From Paenalicyclobacillus mengziensis (lineage in GTDB: Bacteria > Bacillota > Bacilli > Alicyclobacillales > Alicyclobacillaceae): a DNA stretch of 64,000 nt. The stretch is from the NCBI RefSeq assembly GCF_017298635.1, contig NZ_CP071182.1, positions 4,316,001-4,380,000 of the forward strand. Reading direction: 5' to 3'. A model generated the notes under the pieces. The model was not told the DNA's origin. It did not search any database and saw nothing but the letters and a program-made list of their open reading frames with translations. The position numbers and the translations under genes were made by a program. Positions 34,130-43,578 of this stretch are shown here, piece by piece. Each line of letters opens with the position of its first letter. The first letter of the stretch is position 1.

Positions 34130-34845
34130 CTTTCATCTTCTGGTGTCGGCTCTTGACTTCTTGGGTCGCTGTCCCTCCGTATGAATTCGTTGTCATCCAC
34201 CCCGCTGCTGTCCCTTCGCATGAATTCGTTGTCATCCACCCCGCTGCTGTCCCTTCGCATGAACCGACTAAACCACCAAGTCAGAAGCCCAATCAACACA
34301 CCGTACACCGACAGCCACGCAACAGTTCGCCAGAAATGATGCAGAACCTGACTGCCTGCGACGGTGAACACCACCATCGTCGGCAGCTTTCCGAGCAACG
34401 TGGCATAAACAAACGCTGCAACGGAAACGCCTGTGACTGCCCCGGCCGTGTTCACGACTGAGGAGGGAAAAACAGGAATAAGCCGTGTGATGAGAACTGC
34501 ATAAAACCCCTGTCTATCGACAAAGCGGACGAGTGATCGCCAATAGGAGTACCTGCTGAGGTAGTTGTTGACTGGCCGGAGAAAAACGAGACGCTCCAGG
34601 AAAAACTTCAAAAGTGCTCCAAAACTCGCCCCAAGCCACGTGGCGAGCACTGCTGGAATGAGCGGACTCACTGCTCCCACAGCTGCAGCAATCAACGGAA
34701 TTGGCAGCACCGGTACGAAAGACACAAACACAATCAGCAAAAAGCCGATGAGCTTCGCGGTTGTGCCACCGACTTGAATTTGCGCGTAATAGTGATGAAC
34801 GTATGCAAGCACGAGAGGACCCTTTCCCACTGGGGATTTTGACAA
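34126..34845 (-). CDS. VTT/DedA-like (TVP38/TMEM64) membrane protein
   Basis: A 239-residue membrane protein with about six hydrophobic segments. VTT-domain features are FVSFVPVLPIPLIAAAVGAV and TRLIPVFPSSVVNTAGAVTG. The family includes lipid scramblases and broadly acting membrane-homeostasis proteins; the specific role here is unknown. The cytosolic tail repeats FMRRDSSGVDDNE twice plus a partial third, encoded by a 39-bp tandem repeat. Three overlapping genes (VTT, MFS remnant, MFS) form one operon. Confidence 0.85.
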   Translation of the reverse strand: MSKSPVGKGPLVLAYVHHYYAQIQVGGTTAKLIGFLLIVFVSFVPVLPIPLIAAAVGAVSPLIPAVLATWLGASFGALLKFFLERLVFLRPVNNYLSRYSYWRSLVRFVDRQGFYAVLITRLIPVFPSSVVNTAGAVTGVSVAAFVYATLLGKLPTMVVFTVAGSQVLHHFWRTVAWLSVYGVLIGLLTWWFSRFMRRDSSGVDDNEFMRRDSSGVDDNEFIRRDSDPRSQEPTPEDER

Positions 34846-34992
34846 TTACATGTATTTTAGCACGGCTGTCTCACGTGAAGACACCTCACCGTGGAGCGTA
34901 AAGAGCGACCACTGCTGTAAAACGATGAAGAAAATCGCTCGTCACCTAGCGAAAACAAGCTGGATGAGGAGCGATTTTCTCTCGTTTTCCGG

Positions 34993-35203
34993 AATAACGA
35001 GCTGACAGCTCGTTATTCAACTCTATGTGAAAAACACCGAGCGGAAATAACGCGCTCGTAGCGCGTTATGGTCTAAAACGGATCGGAATAGCGCTTCCAC
35101 AACTCGTTATTTTCAGAGGTGAAGCCTTAACGCTTCCATAACTCGTTATTCTTTGTCGGGCAAGGGCGGGTGCGTCCCGATAACGCTTCGACAGCGCGTT
35201 ATT
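34993..35203 (+). repeat. Phased-palindrome element family 1, copy C
   Basis: Five 25-bp inverted repeats start at 34993, 35046, 35087, 35126 and 35179 (offsets 53, 41, 39, 53). The first is a perfect 11-bp stem (AATAACGAGCT/AGCTCGTTATT). Compared with the AACGCGCT/AGCGCGTT stem elsewhere, both strands have changed together (C-G to A-T). The spacer GTCTAAAACGGATCGG is shared. It lies between the 5' end of the VTT gene and the 3' end of ribH. Confidence 0.9.
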
Positions 35204-35286
35204 ACCAAAACAGTGAGGAAACCTCGCAAGGGGGACATCTCGACCATCTGCGACGTTCAAAATGACACCATCACTGGCGATTCCCG

Positions 35287-35757
35287 TTACCCAATCGCAC
35301 GGACGAGATTGGCCATCTCAATCGCCGTGACCGCAGCATCCCATCCCTTGTTGCCAGCTTTGGTTCCAGCTCGTTCAATCGCCTGCTCAATGGTATCCGT
35401 TGTCAGTACACCGAAGATTGTCGGCACGTCGCTGGTGAGTCCAATATTTGCGACCCCCTTGGCGACCTCATTGGCAACGTAGTCAAAGTGCGGTGTCGAT
35501 CCGCGGATGACTGCGCCCAGCGTGATGACCGCGTCGTACTTTCCAGACACAGCCAGCTTCTTGGCGATGAAGGGAATTTCAAACGCGCCAGGTACCCACG
35601 CAATGGTGACATCATCCAAAGTTACACCATGACGTACGAGCGCGTCCTGTGCACCGCTCAGCAATTTTGATGTAATGAATTCGTTAAATCTCCCAACTAC
35701 AATGCCAACCTTTAAACCTTGTCCAATTAAATGTCCCTCGAGATGTTGAATACCCAT
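35287..35757 (-). CDS. ribH: 6,7-dimethyl-8-ribityllumazine synthase
   Basis: A 156-residue lumazine synthase that condenses the ribitylamino-pyrimidine with dihydroxybutanone phosphate. Signatures are [33 protein letters not shown] and [20 protein letters not shown] 35757 is chosen because the conserved sequence begins there; ATG 35769 and 35787 are also in frame. It is the last gene of the rib operon, as in B. subtilis. A 27-bp duplication (CATCAACTTGTGTGGG twice) precedes it at about 35798-35847. Confidence 0.96.
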   Translation of the reverse strand: MGIQHLEGHLIGQGLKVGIVVGRFNEFITSKLLSGAQDALVRHGVTLDDVTIAWVPGAFEIPFIAKKLAVSGKYDAVITLGAVIRGSTPHFDYVANEVAKGVANIGLTSDVPTIFGVLTTDTIEQAIERAGTKAGNKGWDAAVTAIEMANLVRAIG

Positions 35758-35910
35758 AAACTCTCTCATCCTCTCCGCACCACTCATGCGCCTGTTCGCC
35801 TCATCAACTTGTGTGGGCCTGCCAGCCTCATCAACTTGTGTGGGCTGTGTGCCTTAATCGTTTTGTTCATCGCTCAGTCATGTTGATTTCATCATCGTGT
35901 GAGTCCGCGC

Positions 35911-37101
35911 TTATAGAGACAGCAAGTGGCCCATTTTCGTTTTTTTCGTCAGCAAGTAGTGTTCATTATACGGGTTTGTGTCCACTTCAAGTGGAACGCG
36001 CTCGATGACTTCCAGACCGTGCCCTTCAATCCCTTTCACCTTGCGGGGATTGTTCGTCAAAAGCCGCATCTTACGTACACCAAGGTTGTACAGCATCTGT
36101 GCACCGACACCGTAGTCCCGAAGGTCTGGAGGAAATCCGAGTTGTTCGTTGGCCTCAACGGTATCAGCACCTCTATCTTGAAGGGCATAGGCACGAATCT
36201 TGTTCAACAGTCCAATGCCCCGTCCTTCCTGTCTGAGGTACAATAGAACGCCTTTTCCAGCTTCATTAATTTGCCGCAACGCAGCGTGGAGTTGCGGACC
36301 ACAGTCGCAGCGCAGAGAACCAAAAGCATCTCCAGTGAGACATTCCGAGTGTACCCGCACAAGTGTCGGTTCCCCGTCGATGTCTCCCTTGATGAGTGCA
36401 ATGTGCTCCTTGTCGTCAAGCTTGTTGGTAAACACGACTGCCTTGAAGTCCCCGTAGGCCGTGGGCAGTGTTGCTTCTGCCTGGCGCTCGACAAGCACTT
36501 CCGACTGTTTCCGGTACGCTATCAAATCCGCGATGGAGACAATTTTCAAATTGTGCTTTTCCGCGATTTCTTCCAACTGAGGTAATCGCGCCATGGTCCC
36601 ATCTTCATTCAGGACCTCGCAGATGACACCTACAGGGGGGGCACCGCACAGAACCGCCAAATCCACGGCTGCTTCCGTATGACCAGTTCTGCGCAGTACA
36701 CCGCCTTTCTTTGCTACAAGCGGAAAAATATGTCCAGGTCGGCGAAAGTTCTCTGGCCCTGTGTCTTCCCGTACCACCTCAGCTACCGTCTGCGCGCGTT
36801 CAAAGGCGGAGATGCCGGTGTGCGTGGCAGCGTGATCGATGGAAACCGTAAACGCCGTTCCGTAGTTATCCGTATTTCTCTGTACCATGTTTGTCAGGCC
36901 GAGACGTTCTGCCCGATCCGCTGTCAGTGGCAAACAGAGGAGCCCTCTGCCATGCGTGATCATGAAGTTGATAACGGAAGCGTCAGCTTTTGAACCGAGC
37001 GCTACAAAGTCTCCTTCGTTCTCACGGTCTTCATCATCGACAACGATGACAATTTTCCCCGCCCGCAGGTCTTCTAGGGCCTCATCAATGCGATGCAACA
37101 T
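35911..37101 (-). CDS. ribBA: Bifunctional DHBP synthase / GTP cyclohydrolase II
   Basis: A 396-residue fusion. The N-terminal 3,4-dihydroxy-2-butanone-4-phosphate synthase (about 1-200) has [11 protein letters not shown] and [11 protein letters not shown]. The C-terminal GTP cyclohydrolase II (about 205-396) has the zinc cysteines in [17 protein letters not shown] and RQEGRGIGL. It supplies both riboflavin precursors. ATG 37101 follows GAAGGGG at 6 nt; ATG 37122 would add seven residues. Confidence 0.97.
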   Translation of the reverse strand: MLHRIDEALEDLRAGKIVIVVDDEDRENEGDFVALGSKADASVINFMITHGRGLLCLPLTADRAERLGLTNMVQRNTDNYGTAFTVSIDHAATHTGISAFERAQTVAEVVREDTGPENFRRPGHIFPLVAKKGGVLRRTGHTEAAVDLAVLCGAPPVGVICEVLNEDGTMARLPQLEEIAEKHNLKIVSIADLIAYRKQSEVLVERQAEATLPTAYGDFKAVVFTNKLDDKEHIALIKGDIDGEPTLVRVHSECLTGDAFGSLRCDCGPQLHAALRQINEAGKGVLLYLRQEGRGIGLLNKIRAYALQDRGADTVEANEQLGFPPDLRDYGVGAQMLYNLGVRKMRLLTNNPRKVKGIEGHGLEVIERVPLEVDTNPYNEHYLLTKKTKMGHLLSL

Positions 37102-37155
37102 GTGTTCCCCTTCTTTCATCATGTGGCAACCTCGATTTTATTTTCGATGGTCAAG

Positions 37156-37824
37156 CTAGATAAACCCATTCTCCTGCAGCATTTCCATGGTGATCTTGCT
37201 GACGTTATCAGACACCTTGTCATCGCTGCTTTCGCCGCTAAAACGAAGCAACCGGTGAACATACTTCGCTAAAACGTCGCATTCCAAATTTACCCGGTCG
37301 CCAACTCGTTTCGTCAGCAGCGTCGTCTCAGTCCCTGTGAGCGGAATGACAGAAACAGTAAAGGTCTCGTCGTCTGCCTCCATCACAGTCAAGCTGACAC
37401 CATCCACACACACAGACCCTTTGTCAGCTACGTAACGCAGGAGGTCGGTCGGAGCACCCACTGTGAGCACGGTCGCGAGTCCTTCTCCGGTCGTCTTAAC
37501 GACGGTGCCTAAGCCGTCGACATGACCAGAGACAAGATGCCCGCCGAGCCTGTCGCCAAGGCGAAGGGCCCGCTCCAAATTCACGGAATGGCCAGGAGCC
37601 AGCATGCCTAAGGCTGTTTTGCGCATGGTCTCGGGTACAGCGTCCACGGTGAATGAATGTCCAGTAAATCGAACAACCGTTAAGCATGCGCCACTCACTG
37701 AAATACTGTCACCGAGTTTGACATCCTCGAGAACCTTCTTCGCCCGTATTTCAATATGAGCCCCCTGTGCCGACCCATCGATTCGTATAACTTGTCCAAT
37801 CTCCTCAACCAGACCTGTGAACAT
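37156..37824 (-). CDS. ribE: Riboflavin synthase alpha chain
   Basis: A 222-residue enzyme with two lumazine-binding barrels. The N-terminus MFTGLVEEIGQV is diagnostic, SVSGACLTVV and VCVDGVSLTV mark the two halves, and a C-terminal helix forms the trimer. It dismutates dimethyl-ribityllumazine to riboflavin. ATG 37824 lies behind GGGAGG and 7 bp after the ribD stop. Confidence 0.96.
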   Translation of the reverse strand: MFTGLVEEIGQVIRIDGSAQGAHIEIRAKKVLEDVKLGDSISVSGACLTVVRFTGHSFTVDAVPETMRKTALGMLAPGHSVNLERALRLGDRLGGHLVSGHVDGLGTVVKTTGEGLATVLTVGAPTDLLRYVADKGSVCVDGVSLTVMEADDETFTVSVIPLTGTETTLLTKRVGDRVNLECDVLAKYVHRLLRFSGESSDDKVSDNVSKITMEMLQENGFI

Positions 37825-37831
37825 TGTTCGC

Positions 37832-38980
37832 CTACTGCCTCCCAAGCCACCAACGCGGCTTTTCATCGTAGCGCGGGTATCCAACAACCAGCAGGTCAGG
37901 GCCAACCTCCTGGTATGTAACCCTGTCAAGTACAAGTGCTTCTGCCATACGTGCCGTTGGTTTGCCCTTCATGGCACGAACACCGCTTCTCATGAACTTC
38001 GGGGCAACGTAATAGAGGACTTTGTCAATCAAACGCCGATCAATCAGAGACGACACCAGCGTTGAGCCACCTTCAACGAGAAGACTTGAAATGCCCCGAC
38101 CAGCAAGGTCCGCGAAAGCTTCCGGCAGGTAAACCCGTCCGTCTTCATCCGCGGTAATCGGGACGACCGCTGCTCCACTTTTTTCTAGACCGGAAACGTA
38201 TTCCGGGCCTGCATCACGGCAGCCTTGATCGGTGGTGTAGATAAGCGTCTCACCAGGCTCGGACAGAATGTCACTGGTGATGGGCGTACGAAGTCTCGAG
38301 TCAAACACGACACGGAGAGGCTGCCGCTGGTCTGAAATCGTCTCTCCCATCGCAGACGTACGGACTGTCAGTCGCGGGTTATCATGCAACACCGTTTCCA
38401 CTCCCACTGCAATCGCCGCCACTTGACTGCGCAGCTGTTGAACAGAGTCCCGTGCAGCCTCACTGGTTACATAATTACTGTGCCCACTATCAGCGGCAAT
38501 GTACCCGTCGAGCGTCGCAGCACACTTCCAGATGACAAATGGGCGCTTCTCTGTAACCCACACCCGGAAAGACTCATTTTGATGCTCTGCCTCACTGGCC
38601 AGAACGCCTTCGACAACCTCAACACCTGCATCGCGAAGCCGTCTCGCTCCACTGCCCCTCACAGCAGGATTGGGGTCCAAAGAAGCAAAAACCACGCGGG
38701 CAACTCCAGCCTCAATCAAGGCATCTGCACACGGTGGCGTGCGGCCGTGATGGCTGCACGGTTCGAGTGTGACGTAAATCGTGGCTCCACGCGCAGCATC
38801 CCCTGCCATGCGCAAGGCATGAATCTCCGCGTGGGGTCCACCCGCCTTTAAATGTGCTCCTTGACCGACAATTGCACCATCTTTGACAATGACGGCCCCC
38901 ACAAGAGGATTGGGTGATGTCTGGCCTCTGCCAAGTTCAGCCAGTTGAAGTGCAAATTGCATATAGCGTTCGTCATCCAT
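37832..38980 (-). CDS. ribD: Bifunctional pyrimidine deaminase/reductase RibD
   Basis: A 382-residue fusion of an N-terminal zinc deaminase (HAEIHAL and PCSHHGRTPPC) and a C-terminal NADPH reductase (about 150-380, with KCAATLDGYIAA and the SLLVEGGSTL block). It carries out the second and third steps of riboflavin synthesis. ATG 38980 lies just behind GGGAG. It is the first gene of the operon, behind the FMN riboswitch and terminator. Confidence 0.97.
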   Translation of the reverse strand: MDDERYMQFALQLAELGRGQTSPNPLVGAVIVKDGAIVGQGAHLKAGGPHAEIHALRMAGDAARGATIYVTLEPCSHHGRTPPCADALIEAGVARVVFASLDPNPAVRGSGARRLRDAGVEVVEGVLASEAEHQNESFRVWVTEKRPFVIWKCAATLDGYIAADSGHSNYVTSEAARDSVQQLRSQVAAIAVGVETVLHDNPRLTVRTSAMGETISDQRQPLRVVFDSRLRTPITSDILSEPGETLIYTTDQGCRDAGPEYVSGLEKSGAAVVPITADEDGRVYLPEAFADLAGRGISSLLVEGGSTLVSSLIDRRLIDKVLYYVAPKFMRSGVRAMKGKPTARMAEALVLDRVTYQEVGPDLLVVGYPRYDEKPRWWLGRQ

Positions 38981-38990
38981 GAAGCTCCCA

Positions 38991-39056
38991 TCCTCTAACA
39001 GAATGTTCTCCAGCCACCAACAGGGTGTTCTCCATCCTCTAACAGGGTGTTCCCTG
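38991..39056. repeat. Short duplications between the attenuator and ribD
   Basis: CCATCCTCTAACAG occurs twice and CAGGGTGTTC twice in this 66-bp stretch, between the riboswitch terminator and the ribD start. Confidence 0.75.
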
Positions 39057-39060
39057 ACGT

Positions 39061-39088
39061 AAAAAGCCCCTCCAACTTCTGGAGGGGC
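39061..39088 (-). terminator. Riboswitch-controlled attenuator
   Basis: Minus strand: GCCCCTCC (39088-39081), loop AGAAGTT, GGAGGGGC (39073-39066), then TTTTT. It is placed between the FMN aptamer and ribD, consistent with transcription termination when FMN is bound. Confidence 0.9.
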
Positions 39089-39224
39089 AGGAAGGTCCAT
39101 CACTTCAGCACCAATACAGCCAACTACACACAGACCGTCAACGAGACACCGGCTAACAAGGAGTGACAAAGGTTAACACACACCTTGAAGAGCCCTGTCT
39201 GTATACAGGTCTTCCGCTGATGGT

Positions 39225-39357
39225 TCCCTCTTTCATCCGGACTATACCGTCGGTACTGGATTTGCACCAGTTCCTGCCTTACGGCTCGTGGACTTCGCTG
39301 TTGAATGCGTCACCACCGATCGGGAATTGGCTTTCGCCTCACCCTGCCCCGAAGGAA
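39225..39357 (-). promoter_or_regulatory. FMN riboswitch (RFN element)
   Basis: Read on the minus strand the conserved blocks are CCTTCGGGGCAGGGTGA, AATTCCCGATCGGTGGTGA, CACGAGCC, ACTGGTGCAAATCCAGTACC, GACGGTATAGTCCGGATG and AAAGAGGG. It senses FMN and controls the ribD operon. Confidence 0.96.
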
Positions 39358-39391
39358 AACTTTTTAATTTGTTAACATGATATGCCGAAGG

Positions 39392-40261
39392 TTACCCTCG
39401 GTCAAGTCCACTCTTCACGACCGTTTCGGTCTGGTAACGAACCTTGGAGTACGCGGGCACGCTTTCTGTGACCCAGGCGTTGCTGCCGATGACGCTGTCG
39501 TGTCCAATCACCGTTTCACCGCCGAGCACCGTCGCATGTGCATAAAGGACGACACCGTCCTCCACGGTCGGATGCCGCTTGGTCCTACGAACCATTGCAC
39601 CGTCATCGTCACGCGGGAAGTAGAGGGCACCTAGCGTAACCCCCTGATAGATCTTGACATGATTTCCGACGACCGCTGTCTCGCCAATCACAATGCCGGT
39701 TCCGTGGTCAATCATGATTCCGCGTCCAATCTGTGCACCAGGATGGATGTCAATACCAGTCATTTGATGTGCATACTCTGTCAGCATTCGAGGTAACAGA
39801 GGTATATCCATCTGGTACATGACATGAGCGGTTCGGTATACAAACAGAGCCAACAATCCTGGATAAGTGAGGATGATCTCGTCGTAGCCTGACGCAGCGG
39901 GATCGCTGTGATAGGTTTCTAAGACATCCTCCCGCATCATGAGCTGCAACTCTGGGAGTTTCTGCAGGATTTCGTCTGCCTGAGTGCTTGCAAAAGCAAG
40001 TGACTCAGGTGTTCCGTACAATTGCGGACAACGTTTAAACGTCGCTCGATGAATTTGCTCGGCGAGCAGGGTATGCAATCGTTCCACGCACTCAGATATC
40101 TGACCTGAATCCTCGGGCCGGTAGTAATTGGGAAGCAACACCCTCTGGATGCCCTTCACCAGGTTTTCAATCTGTTCCGGTTCCGGATGGCACGTCCGCC
40201 CCTGAAACCACTGTTCGCTCTGACGCTCGAGTTCCGCCGCGATATCTGCTCTGGTTCTCAC
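39392..40261 (-). CDS. cysE: Serine O-acetyltransferase (long EpsC/SAT-like type)
   Basis: A 289-residue protein. The N-terminal helical half (about 1-165) precedes a left-handed beta-helix with hexapeptide repeats. The active-site region is TGIDIHPGAQIGRGIMIDHG, followed by TGIVIGETAVVGNHVKIYQG. It forms O-acetylserine, which the cysteine synthase at 9199-10122 could use. The N-terminal half is longer than in E. coli CysE. GTG 40261 follows GGAGGAAGG and is preferred over further upstream starts. Confidence 0.9.
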   Translation of the reverse strand: MRTRADIAAELERQSEQWFQGRTCHPEPEQIENLVKGIQRVLLPNYYRPEDSGQISECVERLHTLLAEQIHRATFKRCPQLYGTPESLAFASTQADEILQKLPELQLMMREDVLETYHSDPAASGYDEIILTYPGLLALFVYRTAHVMYQMDIPLLPRMLTEYAHQMTGIDIHPGAQIGRGIMIDHGTGIVIGETAVVGNHVKIYQGVTLGALYFPRDDDGAMVRRTKRHPTVEDGVVLYAHATVLGGETVIGHDSVIGSNAWVTESVPAYSKVRYQTETVVKSGLDRG

Positions 40262-40485
40262 CTCGTCACACCTTCCTCCAACGTTCACCAAAAGGGGTCG
40301 AACGTTTATCTCATGGCGATGCCGTAGCATCAACCAAACGTAGAAGCGTCGACCCCGCATTCCCGGCCGACGCGTAAAAAGTAAACATATCATATACACT
40401 TTATCACTTAGTTCACTTGGGAACAATGAGTGAAATCTGCAGTCATCGAGTGCTGTCAGGACTCGTTAGAGTGATAGAACATCCA

Positions 40486-41787
40486 TCAAGCGCTGCCAAG
40501 ACTGCTGACAAGGTAAACAACGTTGAGACCAATGATGACAACCGTGATTCCTGAGGCAACCACAGTCACCCACCGACGATTGACTAACGGTCCCATCAGT
40601 TTACGATTTTTGGTGAACCATACCAAAGCAATGAGCGGTGCTGGCAAAGCGATACTCAGCACCACCTGGCTGAGGACGAGCGTCTTCATCGGATCGACCC
40701 CTAAAGCCACAATCACAACTGTCGGTATCATGGTGACAATCCGCCGCAACCACACCGGGATGGAGAAACCCACAAACCCCTGCATAATCAGCTGACCAGC
40801 CATGGTGCCCACAGCGGAACTCGAGATGCCCGAGGCCAGCAAGGACACGAGGAAGATGCCAGCTGCAGCGGGTCCAAGCAGCGGATCGAGCGTGTGATAG
40901 GCAGTGGAAATATCGGCGACCTGTGTCTTCCCCGATTGGTTAAACACCGCCGCAGCCATGTACATCATCGCTAGATTCACAATTCCGGCAAGTGTCATGG
41001 CGATGATGACATCAAGCCGTTCAAAGCCGTAGATGCGTTTTGCCTGTTCCGAATTCTTCGGGACGATACGGTGCTGCGTCAACCCAGAATGGAGGTAGAT
41101 GGCATGTGGCATGACCGTTGCCCCGATGATGCCAACCATCAACATGACACTATTCGGTCCGCCAAGCCACGGCACTACAAGGTGCACCGCGACACTTTTG
41201 AACGAAGGACGAGACAGAATCGTTTCCAGGAAGTAAGAAGCTGCAATCACACCCAGCAGAACACCAATAAAAATCTCCAGAGGGCGGAATCCAAACCGCT
41301 GCATCATGAGAATAATGTAGGTGACAACACCTGTCACAAGCGTAGCCAGAAGCAATGGGATGTGAAACAAAAGGTTCAGTCCGAGACTCGCTCCGAGAAA
41401 CTCTGCCAAGTCTGTGGCCATCGCAGCCACTTCCGAAATCACCCAAAGAATCATATTTACATAGCGTGGAAAGTGATCTCGGCACAGTTCAGGCAGGTTG
41501 CGGCCGGTAGCAATGCCGAGTTTCGCAGACAATGCCTGTATCACCATCGCCATCAAATTTGCCAGCACGACGACCCACAACAGACGATACCCGTACTCCG
41601 AGCCACTCTGAATGTTGGTCGCGTAATTACCGGGATCTACATAAGCAATCGCTGCAATCAAGGAGGGGCCGAGAAACGGCAACAGAGCTCTCAACCCTCG
41701 ACGATGGCCCATCACGGCTTGTTGTCCAGCCCTTACGGTACGCGCCTGATGTCTTGCTTCAGACTGGGAAACCGCGATGTCGTTCAC
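40486..41787 (-). CDS. mntH: Nramp family divalent metal transporter
   Basis: A 433-residue transporter with about eleven helices. The metal-binding DPGN motif (AYVDPGNYATNI) in helix 1 and MPHAIYLHSGLT in helix 6 are intact, so proton-coupled manganese or iron import is expected. GTG 41787 lies 6-7 nt behind GGAGGTG and is preferred over TTG 41811. A 13-bp GCGTTACTTTTGT duplication lies upstream at about 41842-41875. Confidence 0.93.
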   Translation of the reverse strand: MNDIAVSQSEARHQARTVRAGQQAVMGHRRGLRALLPFLGPSLIAAIAYVDPGNYATNIQSGSEYGYRLLWVVVLANLMAMVIQALSAKLGIATGRNLPELCRDHFPRYVNMILWVISEVAAMATDLAEFLGASLGLNLLFHIPLLLATLVTGVVTYIILMMQRFGFRPLEIFIGVLLGVIAASYFLETILSRPSFKSVAVHLVVPWLGGPNSVMLMVGIIGATVMPHAIYLHSGLTQHRIVPKNSEQAKRIYGFERLDVIIAMTLAGIVNLAMMYMAAAVFNQSGKTQVADISTAYHTLDPLLGPAAAGIFLVSLLASGISSSAVGTMAGQLIMQGFVGFSIPVWLRRIVTMIPTVVIVALGVDPMKTLVLSQVVLSIALPAPLIALVWFTKNRKLMGPLVNRRWVTVVASGITVVIIGLNVVYLVSSLGSA

Positions 41788-42013
41788 AATCGGCACCTCC
41801 ATTTCCGACAATAGAATGTCAATCCACTCTCTATTTTTAACGCGTTACTTTTGTGCGTTACTTTTGTGCGTTACCAGCGAGTTTCCCAACCGCAAAAATG
41901 TTTCTTCTGCGACAATATTTTTCCCTCAGGAAACTTTCAGATATATTATATGCGATCGGTTTGCAAAAGTGAATCCCTGTCACCTGGTAACTGCATGGAA
42001 TTTCACACGTCTT

Positions 42014-42022
42014 TGGTATAAT
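42014..42022 (+). promoter_or_regulatory. Extended -10 promoter of the dipeptidase gene
   Basis: TTGGTATAAT provides an extended -10 (TGG plus TATAAT at 42017-42022), 28 bp before the start codon; no good -35 is seen. Confidence 0.6.
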
Positions 42023-42049
42023 TGCTGTCAAGAAAGGGCGGATGAACCA

Positions 42050-43438
42050 ATGACGACAGATTTTGACGCATACTTAAGTAGTCAGCGTGATAAACATCTG
42101 AACGAGCTCCAGGAATTCCTTCGTTTTCCCAGCATTAGCACCCTCAGTGAGCATGCGTCAGACGTACTACAGTGCGCAGAACACCTTGCAACTCTGGCAC
42201 GTCAGGTAGGATTTGAACACATCCAACTGTTGCAAACACCGAAGCACCCTGTACTTTACGCAGATTGGCTTCATGCAGAGGGCAAGCCGACCGTCTTAGT
42301 GTACGGCCACTATGATGTCCAGCCTGTCGATCCGCTACGCCTGTGGGAGACACCTCCTTTTGAACCAACCATCCGCGACGGCAAGATTTATGCACGTGGT
42401 TCGAGCGACGACAAAGGGCAGGTATTCATGCATCTGAAGTCATTTGAAGCTCTGCTTCAGACGACAGGAACACTGCCTGTAAACGTCAAGTTGTGTATCG
42501 AGGGAGAGGAAGAAATCGGCAGTCCACATCTACCTGCGGTTCTCGAACAACATAAGGACCTGTTTGCGGCAGATGTTCTCGTTATCTCAGACACAACCAT
42601 CCTCGGTCCAAACCGACCGTCAGTCTGCTATGGTCTGCGTGGACTCGCAGCGCTCCAGGTGGATGTCTACGGCGCCAAGGGAGATCTGCACTCTGGACTT
42701 TACGGTGGTGCCATTCAAAATCCTCTGCATGCAATGGTTGAGCTCCTCGCATCACTTCATGACGACAACGGAGTTGTACAGGTGAATGGTTTCTACGACA
42801 ACGTACAGGAGATTTCAGCGCAAGAGCGGGAAGCGTTTGCCAAGTTGGCACCCGATGACAGTGCACTGGCACAATCCCTGGGTGTGACTGAACTCTTCGG
42901 CGAAACCGGTTATACGACACTTGAGCGCGAGTGGGTACGCCCAACACTTGAACTCAACGGTGTCTATGGGGGCTTCCAGGGTGAAGGAACGAAAACCGTC
43001 ATTCCAAGCTCCGCACACGCCAAAATCACTTGTCGCCTGGTTCCCAACCAAGACCCAGCTGACATTCAGCAGAAAATTAAGAAACATCTGCAGGAGTTTG
43101 CGCCTCCCGGTGTTCGCGTCGAAGTCACGCTTCACGACAAAGGAAATCCGTATGTAACGCCGTTTGACCATCCGGTGATTCAACTTGCTGCCACCGCTTA
43201 TGAACAGGCTTATGGTGTTTCAGCAGCCTTTACACGGATGGGCGGGTCCATCCCAATCGTCGAAGCTTTCGCAAACGTGCTCCACCTTCCAGCCGTTCTG
43301 ATGGGCTTTGGCCTGGATACAGAAAACTTTCACGCCCCGAACGAGCATTTCTCGCTCGATAACTTTGACAAAGGGTTGCGGACGCTCTGTTACTACTGGT
43401 TGGGACTTGACGAAGCTTTTCATAGCCAGCAGGCATGA
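42050..43438 (+). CDS. M20 family dipeptidase
   Basis: A 462-residue metallopeptidase of the M20 dipeptidase group related to CNDP. Metal-binding and catalytic motifs are VYGHYDVQPVDPLRLW, YARGSSDDKGQ, IEGEEEIGSPHL and, late, PNEHFSLDNF. A lid domain lies at about 210-370. It probably hydrolyses dipeptides in the cytosol. ATG 42050 follows AAGGGCGGA. Confidence 0.93.
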   Translation: MTTDFDAYLSSQRDKHLNELQEFLRFPSISTLSEHASDVLQCAEHLATLARQVGFEHIQLLQTPKHPVLYADWLHAEGKPTVLVYGHYDVQPVDPLRLWETPPFEPTIRDGKIYARGSSDDKGQVFMHLKSFEALLQTTGTLPVNVKLCIEGEEEIGSPHLPAVLEQHKDLFAADVLVISDTTILGPNRPSVCYGLRGLAALQVDVYGAKGDLHSGLYGGAIQNPLHAMVELLASLHDDNGVVQVNGFYDNVQEISAQEREAFAKLAPDDSALAQSLGVTELFGETGYTTLEREWVRPTLELNGVYGGFQGEGTKTVIPSSAHAKITCRLVPNQDPADIQQKIKKHLQEFAPPGVRVEVTLHDKGNPYVTPFDHPVIQLAATAYEQAYGVSAAFTRMGGSIPIVEAFANVLHLPAVLMGFGLDTENFHAPNEHFSLDNFDKGLRTLCYYWLGLDEAFHSQQA

Positions 43439-43496
43439 CCCACTCACTTGGGGTTCGTTGGAGTCGAGTTGGGGTATGAAGAGACCTAGCTAGAAA

Positions 43497-43547
43497 AAAA
43501 GAGCCACCCCGATGCCCGCCGTTTGCGTGTATCCGAGTGGCTCTTTT
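43497..43547. terminator. Bidirectional terminator between dipeptidase and codY genes
   Basis: AAAAGAGCCAC at the left pairs with GTGGCTCTTTT at the right (stem arms 43501-43507 and 43537-43543, extended by A/T on each side). It serves the two convergent genes. Confidence 0.85.
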
Positions 43548-43578
43548 CATAGCTCTAATGGGAAACCGAGCGGATTAT

